Shown one piece after another: positions 21,642 to 29,298 of a stretch of 32,049 nucleotides of DNA (position 1 is the first letter of the stretch; each line of letters begins with the position of its first letter). Below the pieces are notes generated by a model. The model was not told where the DNA came from. It was given only the letters and a program-made list of their open reading frames with translations, and ran no database searches. Source of the stretch: Nitrospinota bacterium (GTDB lineage: Bacteria; Nitrospinota; Nitrospinia; Nitrospinales; JACRGP01); contig JACQQK010000045.1 in NCBI GenBank assembly GCA_016207065.1, positions 1 to 32,049 of the forward strand. The letters are read 5' to 3'. The position numbers were made by a program, and so were the translations under genes.

Positions 21642-23096
21642 TTGAATCGTCGCACAAACAAAATCCCCTCAAAAACTTCCGCGGTCCTCGCCTTTCTGGG
21701 CGCGGCATTCGTTGCCGCCGGCTTGGTTTTCGGGCCGGCGTCTTTTGTTTACGCCGCGGACGAGGCCCCGAAGGAAACCGCGAAAAAGAAAGACACCTAC
21801 GAGCGGTTGAAAGTCTTTTCCGAGATCCTTTCGCTCCTCGAGACCAGTTATGTAGAGGAAGTGAACAACGAAAACCTGGTCAACGGCGCGATCCGCGGAA
21901 TGCTGAGGACCCTGGACCCTCATACCTCGTACCTGCCTCCGGAATCCTACAAGGAGATGCAGGTGGAGACCTCCGGAAAGTTCGGAGGCTTGGGCATCGA
22001 GATCGGCATTAAAAACGGCCTGTTGACCGTCGTGTCGCCGATCGACGGGACCCCCGCCTCCAAGGCCGGGATCCTGGCGGGCGATAAAATCATCAAGATC
22101 GAGGACGAATCGACCGTCGATATGACGCTTGCCGATGCCGTCAGCCATCTCCGCGGGGAAACCGGGACGCCGATAACCATCACCATTTTCCGCGACTCTT
22201 TCAAGGAGCCCAGGGATTTTACGCTGGTGCGCGATATCATCAAGGTGCAGAGCGTCAAGAGCAAGATGTTCGCCAAGGACGTCGGATACGTCAAAATCAG
22301 GAGCTTCACCAAGACCACCAGCGGCGACCTGGACAAGGCCCTGGAGGACCTCGGGAAACAGGGCATAACTAAATTGGTGCTCGACCTGAGGAACAATCCC
22401 GGCGGCTTGCTCAATCAGGCCGTGGAGGTTTCCGACCGGTTTTTGGACAAGGACAATCTGATCGTTTACACCAAAGGCCGGGCCGAGGAACAGAACATGC
22501 GCTTCACCACCCACGAAAAGGTCCAGAGGGTGAATTATCCCATGATCGTCTTGGTGAACGGCGGTAGCGCCAGCGCCTCGGAAATCGTCGCCGGCGCCTT
22601 GCAGGACCTTGGGCGCGCCGTGGTGCTGGGGACGTCGACGTTCGGGAAAGGTTCCGTCCAGACCATAATTCCGTTGAGCGACGGGTCGGCCCTGCGCCTG
22701 ACCACCGCCCGCTATTACACGCCCAGCGGACGAGTGATCCAGGAGAACGGCATCATGCCGGATATCGTGGTGGAACAGACTCCCCAGGTAGAGGAAACAA
22801 AGGAAAAAGAGGACAAGGAATCCGAAAGCGACAAAAAGGCCCAGTCCGAGAAGGAGAAGATGCGCAAGTTTCTCCGCGAAATCGACCTGAAAAAACATCT
22901 CAAGGGAAAAAAGAGCGAAGAGGAGCCCGTTGAGGAGGAACCCCTGAAAAAAGACTCCGAAATGGAGCAAAAAGGACGGTTGGTCGCGGCCCTTGACGAG
23001 GAGCTGGAAAAAGACGGCCAACTGCGCCAGGCGGTATCCCTGCTGTCTGGATGGGAGGTCATGAGTAGCGCCCTGGCCGCCAAGGCGAAACAGTGA
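21642..23096 (+). CDS. ctpA: C-terminal processing peptidase (S41 family)
   Basis: 484 residues from TTG 21642, chosen for its GGAG box 8 bases upstream and because it puts the signal segment (ending near VYAAD) close to the N-terminus. Domain order: a conserved helical part (FSEILSLLETSYVEEV, TLDPHTSYLPPE), a PDZ domain (about 85-165, GGLGIEIGIKNG and GDKIIKIEDE), then the S41 core (NNPGGLLN, NGGSASASEIVAG, FGKGSVQ). Spacing to the Lys points to S311 and K336 as the catalytic dyad. Beyond about residue 375 there is a highly charged Lys/Glu tail of roughly 60 residues and a short helical end. It is a periplasmic serine protease that trims protein C-termini and, in many species, controls cell-wall hydrolases, which fits its place after ftsEX-envC. 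Three bp separate it from tsaD. Confidence 0.95.
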   Translation: MNRRTNKIPSKTSAVLAFLGAAFVAAGLVFGPASFVYAADEAPKETAKKKDTYERLKVFSEILSLLETSYVEEVNNENLVNGAIRGMLRTLDPHTSYLPPESYKEMQVETSGKFGGLGIEIGIKNGLLTVVSPIDGTPASKAGILAGDKIIKIEDESTVDMTLADAVSHLRGETGTPITITIFRDSFKEPRDFTLVRDIIKVQSVKSKMFAKDVGYVKIRSFTKTTSGDLDKALEDLGKQGITKLVLDLRNNPGGLLNQAVEVSDRFLDKDNLIVYTKGRAEEQNMRFTTHEKVQRVNYPMIVLVNGGSASASEIVAGALQDLGRAVVLGTSTFGKGSVQTIIPLSDGSALRLTTARYYTPSGRVIQENGIMPDIVVEQTPQVEETKEKEDKESESDKKAQSEKEKMRKFLREIDLKKHLKGKKSEEEPVEEEPLKKDSEMEQKGRLVAALDEELEKDGQLRQAVSLLSGWEVMSSALAAKAKQ

Positions 23097-23099
23097 CCG

Positions 23100-24104
23100 G
23101 TGTTGATCCTTGGAATTGAAACGTCCTGCGACGAAACGTCCGCCGCCGTCTTGAAAGACGGCAGGACGCTTCTGTCCAACGTCGTCAGCAGTCAGGTCCC
23201 GATTCACGCCAAATACGGCGGCGTCGTCCCGGAACTGGCGGGCCGCGCCCATATCGAACGGGTCCATGAAGTCGTCCAGCAAGCCTTGGAGCAAGCGGGG
23301 ACCCGTATTGAGCAAATGGACCTGATCGCCGTCACGGCCGGCCCCGGCCTCGTCTGCTCCCTGCTGGTGGGCGTCAACGCCGCCAAGGGAATCGCTTATG
23401 CCTTGAGGAAACCGTTGGTCGGCGTCAATCATCTCGAAGGGCACCTCCTCGCCATTTTCCTCGAGGCCGAAGTCGCGTTCCCGTTCCTGGCCCTGATCGT
23501 CTCCGGCGGCCATACGGACCTCTGCCGGGCGGACGGTTTTGGAGAATACCGTTTCCTCGGGCGTACCCGCGACGATGCCGCGGGGGAATGCTTCGACAAG
23601 GTCGCGAAGATGATGGGGCTCGGGTATCCGGGCGGCCCCGCCATCGAGGACTTGGCCCGTTCGGGAAATTCCGGAGCGCACCGTTTTCCGAGGTCGTGGT
23701 TGGAGGCGGGGTCGCTGGATTTCAGCTTCAGCGGTTTGAAAACCTCCGTCAGGAACCTGCTTCTAAAGCGGGAAACCGGCGGCGGGACGCGGTTGTCGGA
23801 CGCCGACATCGCGGCGAGTTTCCAAGATGCCGCGGTTGACGTTCTGGCCGGGAAGGCAATGGCCGCCTGCGAGCGGGAAGGGTTGCGCCGGGTCGTGGTT
23901 ACGGGCGGCGTCGCCGCCAACGGACGGTTGCGGGAGAAAATCCGCGAGGAAGCCGGAAAACGAGGGATCGAATGTCTCGTGCCGAGACCCGTTCATTGCA
24001 CCGACAACGCCGGCATGATCGCCTGCGCGGGCTATCATCGCTTTCTCAAGAACCCCGCGGACGAACTCATGACGGTCGACGCGAGCGCCAGCCTGCCGTT
24101 GTGA
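23100..24104 (+). CDS. tsaD: tRNA N6-threonylcarbamoyladenosine transferase TsaD
   Basis: 334 residues, the normal length for TsaD (Kae1/Gcp, ASKHA fold). ILGIETSCDETSAAV opens the protein; H111 and H115 in NHLEGH bind the metal; SGGHTDL, GYPGGPAIE, DFSFSGLKTSVRN and VTGGVAANGRLRE are all present, as is the terminal CTDNAGMIA motif. With TsaB and TsaE it moves threonylcarbamoyl from TsaC product to A37 of ANN-decoding tRNAs. The start is GTG 23100, directly followed by an in-frame TTG. It is the last gene of the plus-strand run and stops 21 bp from the convergent glutamate dehydrogenase gene, with no obvious terminator between them. Confidence 0.97.
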   Translation: MLILGIETSCDETSAAVLKDGRTLLSNVVSSQVPIHAKYGGVVPELAGRAHIERVHEVVQQALEQAGTRIEQMDLIAVTAGPGLVCSLLVGVNAAKGIAYALRKPLVGVNHLEGHLLAIFLEAEVAFPFLALIVSGGHTDLCRADGFGEYRFLGRTRDDAAGECFDKVAKMMGLGYPGGPAIEDLARSGNSGAHRFPRSWLEAGSLDFSFSGLKTSVRNLLLKRETGGGTRLSDADIAASFQDAAVDVLAGKAMAACEREGLRRVVVTGGVAANGRLREKIREEAGKRGIECLVPRPVHCTDNAGMIACAGYHRFLKNPADELMTVDASASLPL

Positions 24105-24125
24105 CTGGCAAATAGCGTTTCCTCC

Positions 24126-25406
24126 TCACGGGTACAAGCCGCGTACCCGCATGCCTTCCGCCACCCTTTTGACGCCAAGCATCAACGCGGCGGTCCGCAT
24201 CCCCACTTTCCTTTGGATTTCCAGGTCGCAGGTATCCAAAAACGCCCGCTTGATGATGTTTTCCATCCGCCGGTTGATCTCGTCCACTTCCCAGAAGAAG
24301 TTCTGCAGGTCCTGGACCCATTCGAAATAGGAGACCACCACGCCGCCGGAATTGCAGAGGATGTCGGGTATCATGAAAATGCCCTTGTTTGTCAATATTT
24401 CGTCGGCATCGGGGGTGGTGGGGCCGTTCGCGCCCTCCGCGTAGATTTTACATTTCACCTTGTCGGCGTTCTCCCTCGTTACCTGGTTTTCCAGCGCCGC
24501 GGGGATCAGGATATCGCACTCCAGGGCCAGCAGTTCCTGGTTCGTGATTTTTTCCGCTCCCGGGAAATTCGCCAGGTCCCTGTTTCCCTCGGCGTACTTA
24601 CGGAGGGCTTGGACCCGCAAACCGTTTTTATTGTACACGCCGCCCATGGAGTTGCTGACGGCCACCACCTTCGCGCCTTTTTGTTGCAGGATTCGCGCGG
24701 ACTGGTATCCCACGTTTCCGAAGCCTTGGACGGCGACGGTGGCGCCCTCGATGGACAGGTTGATTTTTTTCGCCGCTTCCTGGATCGTGAACACCACTCC
24801 CATCCCCGTGGCTTCCTCCCTTCCCAGGGAACCGCCCATGATGGGAGGTTTGCCGGTCACGACGCCCGTGGTGTGAAATCCGGTCTGCATGCAGTAGGTG
24901 TCCATGATCCAGGCCATCGTTTGCGCGTTGGTCCCGACGTCCGGCGCGGGGACGTCTATTTCCGGGCCGATGAGGGGCGAAATTGCGTGGGTGTACCGCC
25001 GCGTCAATCTTTCGAGCTCGTGTTCGGACAATTTTTTGGGGTCGCAGGCGACGCCGCCTTTGGCGCCGCCCAAGGGGATTCCCATCAGACCGCCTTTCCA
25101 CGTCATCCACATGGCCAGCGCCGCGACTTCGCCCAAATTGACGTTCGGATGGTACCGGATGCCGCCCTTGCCGGGTCCGAGGGCGTCGTTGTGCTGGACC
25201 CGGTATCCGTGAAACGTCCTGACCTTGCCGTCGTCCATCAATACGGGCAAACTGACGACCAGGCAACGGTCCGGGGTCTTGATCCGCTCGATCAAGTTTG
25301 GGTCCAACTCCAACTTTTCAGCCGCCCTGTTAAACTGTTTCAACGCCATTTCGTACACGGGTGAGAAATATTCCGGGTTCTGCCTTTTTTCATCGGTCGC
25401 GCGCAT
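24126..25406 (-). CDS. gdhA: Glutamate dehydrogenase (Glu/Leu/Phe/Val dehydrogenase family)
   Basis: 426 residues, the size of the catabolic-type hexameric NAD-linked enzymes. K80 (GPGKGGIRYH), K104 and catalytic K116 (PLGGAKGGV) are kept, along with the PAPDVGTN motif that holds the active-site Asp and a Rossmann loop GFGNVG (228-233). ILIPAALENQ, AEGANGPTTP and DILCNSGGVVVSYFEW are typical of glutamate rather than leucine dehydrogenases. It interconverts glutamate and 2-oxoglutarate plus ammonia in the cytoplasm; the coenzyme cannot be fixed from sequence alone. An AGGAA box precedes ATG 25406, and a good promoter lies upstream. It is a single-gene unit. Confidence 0.95.
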   Translation of the reverse strand: MRATDEKRQNPEYFSPVYEMALKQFNRAAEKLELDPNLIERIKTPDRCLVVSLPVLMDDGKVRTFHGYRVQHNDALGPGKGGIRYHPNVNLGEVAALAMWMTWKGGLMGIPLGGAKGGVACDPKKLSEHELERLTRRYTHAISPLIGPEIDVPAPDVGTNAQTMAWIMDTYCMQTGFHTTGVVTGKPPIMGGSLGREEATGMGVVFTIQEAAKKINLSIEGATVAVQGFGNVGYQSARILQQKGAKVVAVSNSMGGVYNKNGLRVQALRKYAEGNRDLANFPGAEKITNQELLALECDILIPAALENQVTRENADKVKCKIYAEGANGPTTPDADEILTNKGIFMIPDILCNSGGVVVSYFEWVQDLQNFFWEVDEINRRMENIIKRAFLDTCDLEIQRKVGMRTAALMLGVKRVAEGMRVRGLYP

Positions 25407-25455
25407 AGTCGTTCCTGGTGGTGGATTTGTGTTTGTTCACGAGTCGTGCGTTTAA

Positions 25456-25484
25456 AATATAAGGCCTGTTTAAGTCCGATTCAA
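25456..25484 (-). promoter_or_regulatory. Sigma-70-type promoter for glutamate dehydrogenase
   Basis: On the minus strand, TTGAAT (25479-25484), a 17-bp spacer and TATATT (25456-25461) lie 50-78 bp upstream of the ATG. Transcription would begin near 25449, giving a leader of about 43 nt. Confidence 0.6.
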
Positions 25485-25536
25485 TATATTAAGATTGGGC
25501 CGGATCTTGAGAAGCCCAATTGAGGGACAAATCAAT

Positions 25537-26538
25537 ATGCGCGTATTGGTCACGGGCGGAGGCGGTTTTCTAGGCGGCGCCATCGTTCGGAAACTCCATG
25601 AACGCGGCGACCGGGTCCGCGTTCTCGGGCGGCGGAAATACCCGTCGTTGCCCGAGGGCGTGGAATCCATGCAAGCCGATTTGCGGGACCGGGAAGCCGT
25701 CTTCAAAGCTTGTGAAGGGAGGGACGCGGTGTTCCATGCCGCCGCCGTTCCGGGGATCTGGGGCGACAGGCGCGAATTTTTCGGCGTCAACGTCGAGGGG
25801 ACCCGGAACGTCATCGACGCTTGTCTCCGGGCCTCGGTGAAAAAGTTGGTTTTCACCAGTTCTCCCAGCGTCGTGTACGACAACCGGGACATGGAAAACG
25901 TGGACGAGAGCGTCCCGTATCCCCGGTCCTACCTCTGCGATTATCCGCGGACCAAGGCCATCGCCGAGCGCATGGTTGTCGAGGCGAACGGCAAGGACGG
26001 TCTGCGCGCGGTTTCCCTGAGACCGCATCTGATATGGGGTCCGGGGGACCCGCATCTGATTCCCCGGATCCTGGAGAGAGCGGGCAAGGGCCAGTTGGTC
26101 AGGGTAGGGGACGGGCGCAACAAGGTGGACCTCATTTACATAGACAACGCCGCGTTGGCGCATGTCCGCGCGTGCGACTTCCTGGAGCCCGGTTCTCCCC
26201 TGGAAGGGAAATGTTATTTCGTCAGCGACGGACAACCGGTGGTCCTCTGGGATTGGATCGGGCGTCTCCTGCAAAAGATGGGGATTCCTCCGGTTCGGCG
26301 TTGTGTCTCTTATCGGACGGCGTACGCGATGGGCGCCCTTATGGAGACAGTTTACAAGGCGTTCAAACTGCCGGGAGAGCCGCGGATGACCCGGTTTCTC
26401 GCATCCCAACTGGCGACGTCGCATTATTTCGACATCGCGCGGGCGCGGCGCGATTTCCACTACGAGCCGGAGGTTGGACCGGAGGAAGGGATGGAAAGGC
26501 TCATTCGGTATCTTCTTCGGGCTCGCCCAGGAGATTGA
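25537..26538 (+). CDS. NAD(P)-dependent SDR-type dehydrogenase, OleD-like
   Basis: 333 residues from ATG 25537, which has a GAGGGA box 9 bases upstream; an earlier in-frame start lacks one. It is an extended short-chain dehydrogenase: TGGGGFLG (6-13) binds the cofactor, TSSPSV supplies the catalytic Ser region, and Y136-x3-K140 is the catalytic pair. The HAAAVPGIWG, SLRPHLIWGPGD, LIPRIL, YIDNAALAH and LPGEPRMTRFLASQL stretches resemble the 3-beta-HSD branch, especially OleD (2-alkyl-3-oxoalkanoate reductase of long-chain olefin synthesis). No oleA, oleB or oleC is nearby, so the substrate is open; a sterol- or hopanoid-type oxidoreductase is the alternative. Its 3' end overlaps the convergent larB gene by 38 bp. 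Confidence 0.85.
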   Translation: MRVLVTGGGGFLGGAIVRKLHERGDRVRVLGRRKYPSLPEGVESMQADLRDREAVFKACEGRDAVFHAAAVPGIWGDRREFFGVNVEGTRNVIDACLRASVKKLVFTSSPSVVYDNRDMENVDESVPYPRSYLCDYPRTKAIAERMVVEANGKDGLRAVSLRPHLIWGPGDPHLIPRILERAGKGQLVRVGDGRNKVDLIYIDNAALAHVRACDFLEPGSPLEGKCYFVSDGQPVVLWDWIGRLLQKMGIPPVRRCVSYRTAYAMGALMETVYKAFKLPGEPRMTRFLASQLATSHYFDIARARRDFHYEPEVGPEEGMERLIRYLLRARPGD

Positions 26539-27274
26539 TCTTGTGCGCGAGGCAACCCGCGCCGAAGCCGTTGTCAATGTTGACCGTGGCCACGCCCGCG
26601 GCGCAACTGTTCAACATGGCCAACAGGGCCGAGAGGCCTTTGAACGAAGCGCCGTAGCCCACGCTGGTCGGAACGGCGATGACCGGTCTGTCGATCAACC
26701 CGCCCACCACGCTGGCCAGCGCCCCGTCCATGCCCGCCACGACCACGACCGCCCGGGCCTGGCGAAGCCGGTCGATCTTGTCCAGCAAGCGGTGGATGCC
26801 CGCGACTCCCACGTCGAAAATCTTTTCCACCCGGCTTCCGAGCAGGTCGGCGGTGACCGCCGCTTCCTCGGCCACGGGGATGTCCGACGTGCCCGCGGTG
26901 GCGATGACGATCGAGCCGATCCTCCTTGTCCGCCGTTTCTTCCTTACGACCAGGGCGCGGGCCAGGGCGTTGTACTCGCCGTGGGAAGGGACGGAGCGCT
27001 TGATGGATTCGTAAACGCCGCGGTCGAGGCGCGTCGCCAGGATTTCGCTTCCCGCCCGCCGCATCTTTTGTATGATCAAGGCCACCTGTTCGGCGGACTT
27101 GCCCTCGCAGTAGATCACTTCCGGGACGCCGCCCCGGAGCGCGCGGTGGTGGTCGATCCGCGCGAAACCCAGGTCCTCGTAGGGCAGGCGCTTTAATTGC
27201 TGAAGGGCTTTCCCGGGGGTCGTCTTGCGCCGGTAAATATCGTCCAGAAGTTTTTTCAGCGCGTCTTTATTCAT
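26501..27274 (-). CDS. larB: Nickel-pincer cofactor biosynthesis protein LarB
   Basis: 257 residues, typical for LarB. The N-part has GGVPEVIYCEGKS; the C-part has the PurE-like core with TAGTSDIPVAEEAA, VVVVAGMDGALASVVGGL, PTSVGYGASFKGLSALLAMLNSCA and VNIDNGFGAG, all near-diagnostic. LarB carboxylates nicotinic acid adenine dinucleotide and releases AMP, giving the first intermediate of the nickel-pincer nucleotide used by lactate racemase and related LarA enzymes. LarC and LarE, needed for the later steps, are not in the window. ATG 27274 overlaps the gpsA stop (ATGA), so the two are translationally coupled. Confidence 0.95.
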   Translation of the reverse strand: MNKDALKKLLDDIYRRKTTPGKALQQLKRLPYEDLGFARIDHHRALRGGVPEVIYCEGKSAEQVALIIQKMRRAGSEILATRLDRGVYESIKRSVPSHGEYNALARALVVRKKRRTRRIGSIVIATAGTSDIPVAEEAAVTADLLGSRVEKIFDVGVAGIHRLLDKIDRLRQARAVVVVAGMDGALASVVGGLIDRPVIAVPTSVGYGASFKGLSALLAMLNSCAAGVATVNIDNGFGAGCLAHKINLLGEPEEDTE

Positions 27275-28293
27275 TCCAGGCCCTTGACGCCGGCGAACTC
27301 GGTTGAAATCTCCACTTTCAAGAGGTCCGTCAGGGCCTGCCGCGCGGGTTTCTCCTCATAGAGCACCCGGAAGGTCTCTTGAATGATGGAGGCCTGGATG
27401 CCCAGTTTCTCTTTCAGGCGGTAGGCCGATTTCACGGTCAGGACGCCTTCGGCGACCCTCTTCATGCCGGAGACGAGATCGGCGAGTTTTTCGCCCCGTC
27501 CAAGCTTGATCCCCACCGTCCGGTTGCGGCTGAGGTCCCCCGTGCACGTAAGGACCAGGTCGCCCATCCCGGACAAGCCCGAGAAGGTTTCAGGCCGCGC
27601 GCCGAGGGCCGTGCCGATGCGTTTCATCTCCACCAGGCCGCGCGTGATCAAGGCGGCGCGGGCGTTATATCCCAGTTCGAGGCCGTCGGAAATTCCCGTG
27701 GCGATGGCGATGACGTTTTTCAAGGCGCCGCCCAGCTCGACCCCAAGGAGGTCGGAGCTGGCGAATACCTTCAAGGTCGGCGTGGAAAATATTTCCTGGA
27801 CGGCCCGCGCTGTCGTCAGGTCCTCGGCCGCGGCGACCAGGGCCGAAGGGCAATGGCGGGCGATCTCCGCCGCGAACGTGGGGCCGGAAATCGCCGCGAC
27901 GGAACACGGGACGCCGATCGATTCCCGCAATATCTGATGGACCGTGAACAGACTGTCGTTTTCAATCCCCTTGCTGGCGTTGACGATCAGACAGCCGGGG
28001 CGCAGGTGGGGAACAAGGTCTTTGACGGTTTGGCGCGTCACGTGCGTGGGTAGCGCGAGGACCAGCGTTCGCTTGTCGCGCGTCGCCATCGCAAGGGAAT
28101 TCGTGGCCCGGATTTTTTCCGAGAGACGTAGCCCCGGCATGAACATGGAGTTTTCGCGGTCCCGGTTGATGGTCTCGCAGAGGTCCGTTTCGTACACCCA
28201 CAAGTCTACATAACAACCTCTTTCCGCCAGCAGTTGCGACAATACCGTGCCCCAGCTTCCGGCGCCCACGACTCCGATTTTATTTGTGTCCAT
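27271..28293 (-). CDS. gpsA: Glycerol-3-phosphate dehydrogenase [NAD(P)+] GpsA
   Basis: 340 residues, normal length. The N-terminal Rossmann loop GAGSWGTVLSQLLAERG, then NASKGIE, SGPTFAAEIA, the catalytic region GVELGGALKNVIAIATGISDG (with the active Lys) and SGMGDLVLTCTGDLSRNR identify it clearly. It reduces dihydroxyacetone phosphate to sn-glycerol-3-phosphate for phospholipid synthesis. It is first in the gpsA-larB unit. No Shine-Dalgarno is visible before ATG 28293; a perfect -10 box lies 46 bp upstream. Confidence 0.97.
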   Translation of the reverse strand: MDTNKIGVVGAGSWGTVLSQLLAERGCYVDLWVYETDLCETINRDRENSMFMPGLRLSEKIRATNSLAMATRDKRTLVLALPTHVTRQTVKDLVPHLRPGCLIVNASKGIENDSLFTVHQILRESIGVPCSVAAISGPTFAAEIARHCPSALVAAAEDLTTARAVQEIFSTPTLKVFASSDLLGVELGGALKNVIAIATGISDGLELGYNARAALITRGLVEMKRIGTALGARPETFSGLSGMGDLVLTCTGDLSRNRTVGIKLGRGEKLADLVSGMKRVAEGVLTVKSAYRLKEKLGIQASIIQETFRVLYEEKPARQALTDLLKVEISTEFAGVKGLE

Positions 28294-28338
28294 GATTATA
28301 CGATGAAGTGTTGAACTGTAGTGACGGATCGATCCAAC

Positions 28339-28344
28339 ATTATA
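28339..28344 (-). promoter_or_regulatory. Perfect -10 box upstream of gpsA
   Basis: TATAAT on the minus strand, 46 bp before the gpsA ATG. No clear -35 hexamer lies at 16-18 bp, so support is partial. It sits in the 193-bp divergent gap shared with the YfgM-like gene. Confidence 0.35.
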
Positions 28345-28404
28345 ACCAAACGCCGATCGTTAAAATCGAATTTTTCGGAAAAATATCGAGGGGGTAGAAA
28401 TCCC

Positions 28405-28434
28405 TTGTATGTAAAAATCCTTTGTGCTTATAAT
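28405..28434 (+). promoter_or_regulatory. Candidate promoter of the YfgM-like gene
   Basis: TTGTAT (28405-28410), an 18-bp spacer and a perfect TATAAT (28429-28434). Transcription from about 28441 lies downstream of the earliest in-frame ATG (28424), so translation most likely begins at 28487 or 28493. Confidence 0.5.
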
Positions 28435-28486
28435 AAATTCACATGTTCTCCCTCGGAAAATTCGGACGATTCCAACCATATTTTTC

Positions 28487-29182
28487 ATGGCCATGGTTAC
28501 CCGCGTCAGGCTTTCCAGAAAACAATTGATCAAGGAGCCGGACCAGTTCCTGACCGCGTCGGACAAGGTCCTGGGGTTTTGCAGGAATAATCGGACTCTC
28601 GTTGCGTCCGCGGCCGCGGGGTTGATCGTCCTTCTAGGCGCTCTCTGGGTTTACCGGTACAACCAACAAGTTCAGGTTGTCCGGATGGAATCCCTGTTGT
28701 TTGAAATGAAACAAAAACTTCAGGAGGATTTCGATAAAAGTCCGGAGCAGGCCATCGCGGACTTGAATGAACGGGTGGAGAAAATCGCCCCGGGCAGGCA
28801 AAAACAGCGCGCTAAATTGATTCTGGCCGACGCTTATTACCGGTCCCGGCAATTTGAAAAGTCCGGACAGATATACTCCGAGGTTGCCGGAGCGACCGGG
28901 ACGGGAGACCTGTATCACGGCCTCGCGCAATTGGGGTTGGCATACTCCCACGAGGCCGGTAGGAATTTCAAGAAAGCCATCGATCTGCTCAAGTCGATCG
29001 TGGAACAAAATGCCTCATTGCCTCTCTTTCCCATTTACCTCGATTTGGTCCGGTGCTACGAACTGGATAACGACCCCAAAAACGCCTTGCTGGTCCTTAG
29101 AGAAATGAAAAGTAAATTTCCCGGCAACCAGGACATGAGCAAGGTGGACCGATGGATCGAAAAGCTGGAAGGACGCGCCTGA
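28487..29182 (+). CDS. YfgM-like membrane-anchored TPR protein
   Basis: 231 residues from ATG 28487 (ATG 28493 is equally possible). A basic N-tail (TRVRLSRKQLIKEPDQF) leads to one membrane segment (about 37-55, TLVASAAAGLIVLLGALWVY), after which the chain is helical with TPR-like units (AKLILADAYYRSRQFEKSGQIYSE and following). This plan matches the YfgM/TPR_21 group. E. coli YfgM is an inner-membrane protein linked to the Sec translocon and to periplasmic chaperones; the same role here is inferred from architecture only. The start was chosen because the promoter lies just upstream. It is followed at 116 bp by an exported M48 protease, and the pairing suggests envelope protein quality control. 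Confidence 0.75.
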   Translation: MAMVTRVRLSRKQLIKEPDQFLTASDKVLGFCRNNRTLVASAAAGLIVLLGALWVYRYNQQVQVVRMESLLFEMKQKLQEDFDKSPEQAIADLNERVEKIAPGRQKQRAKLILADAYYRSRQFEKSGQIYSEVAGATGTGDLYHGLAQLGLAYSHEAGRNFKKAIDLLKSIVEQNASLPLFPIYLDLVRCYELDNDPKNALLVLREMKSKFPGNQDMSKVDRWIEKLEGRA

Positions 29183-29298
29183 TTTTCAGCGGCCCTCTCT
29201 GAGAAGACAAGAGCGGCGTTTGCAAGGGAGGCGGTGGAAGAATCGGGCCCGCGCGGCCCACGTCCTTTTTTTTAACTTTCCCAAACCCACAAGACCCG

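Noticed and set aside
21669-23681. A 670-codon antisense frame across ctpA and tsaD
   Set aside because: It crosses two well-identified genes and its translation shows no domain.
28321-28590. 89-codon plus-strand frame upstream of the YfgM-like gene
   Set aside because: It spans the promoter and reads out of frame into the real gene.
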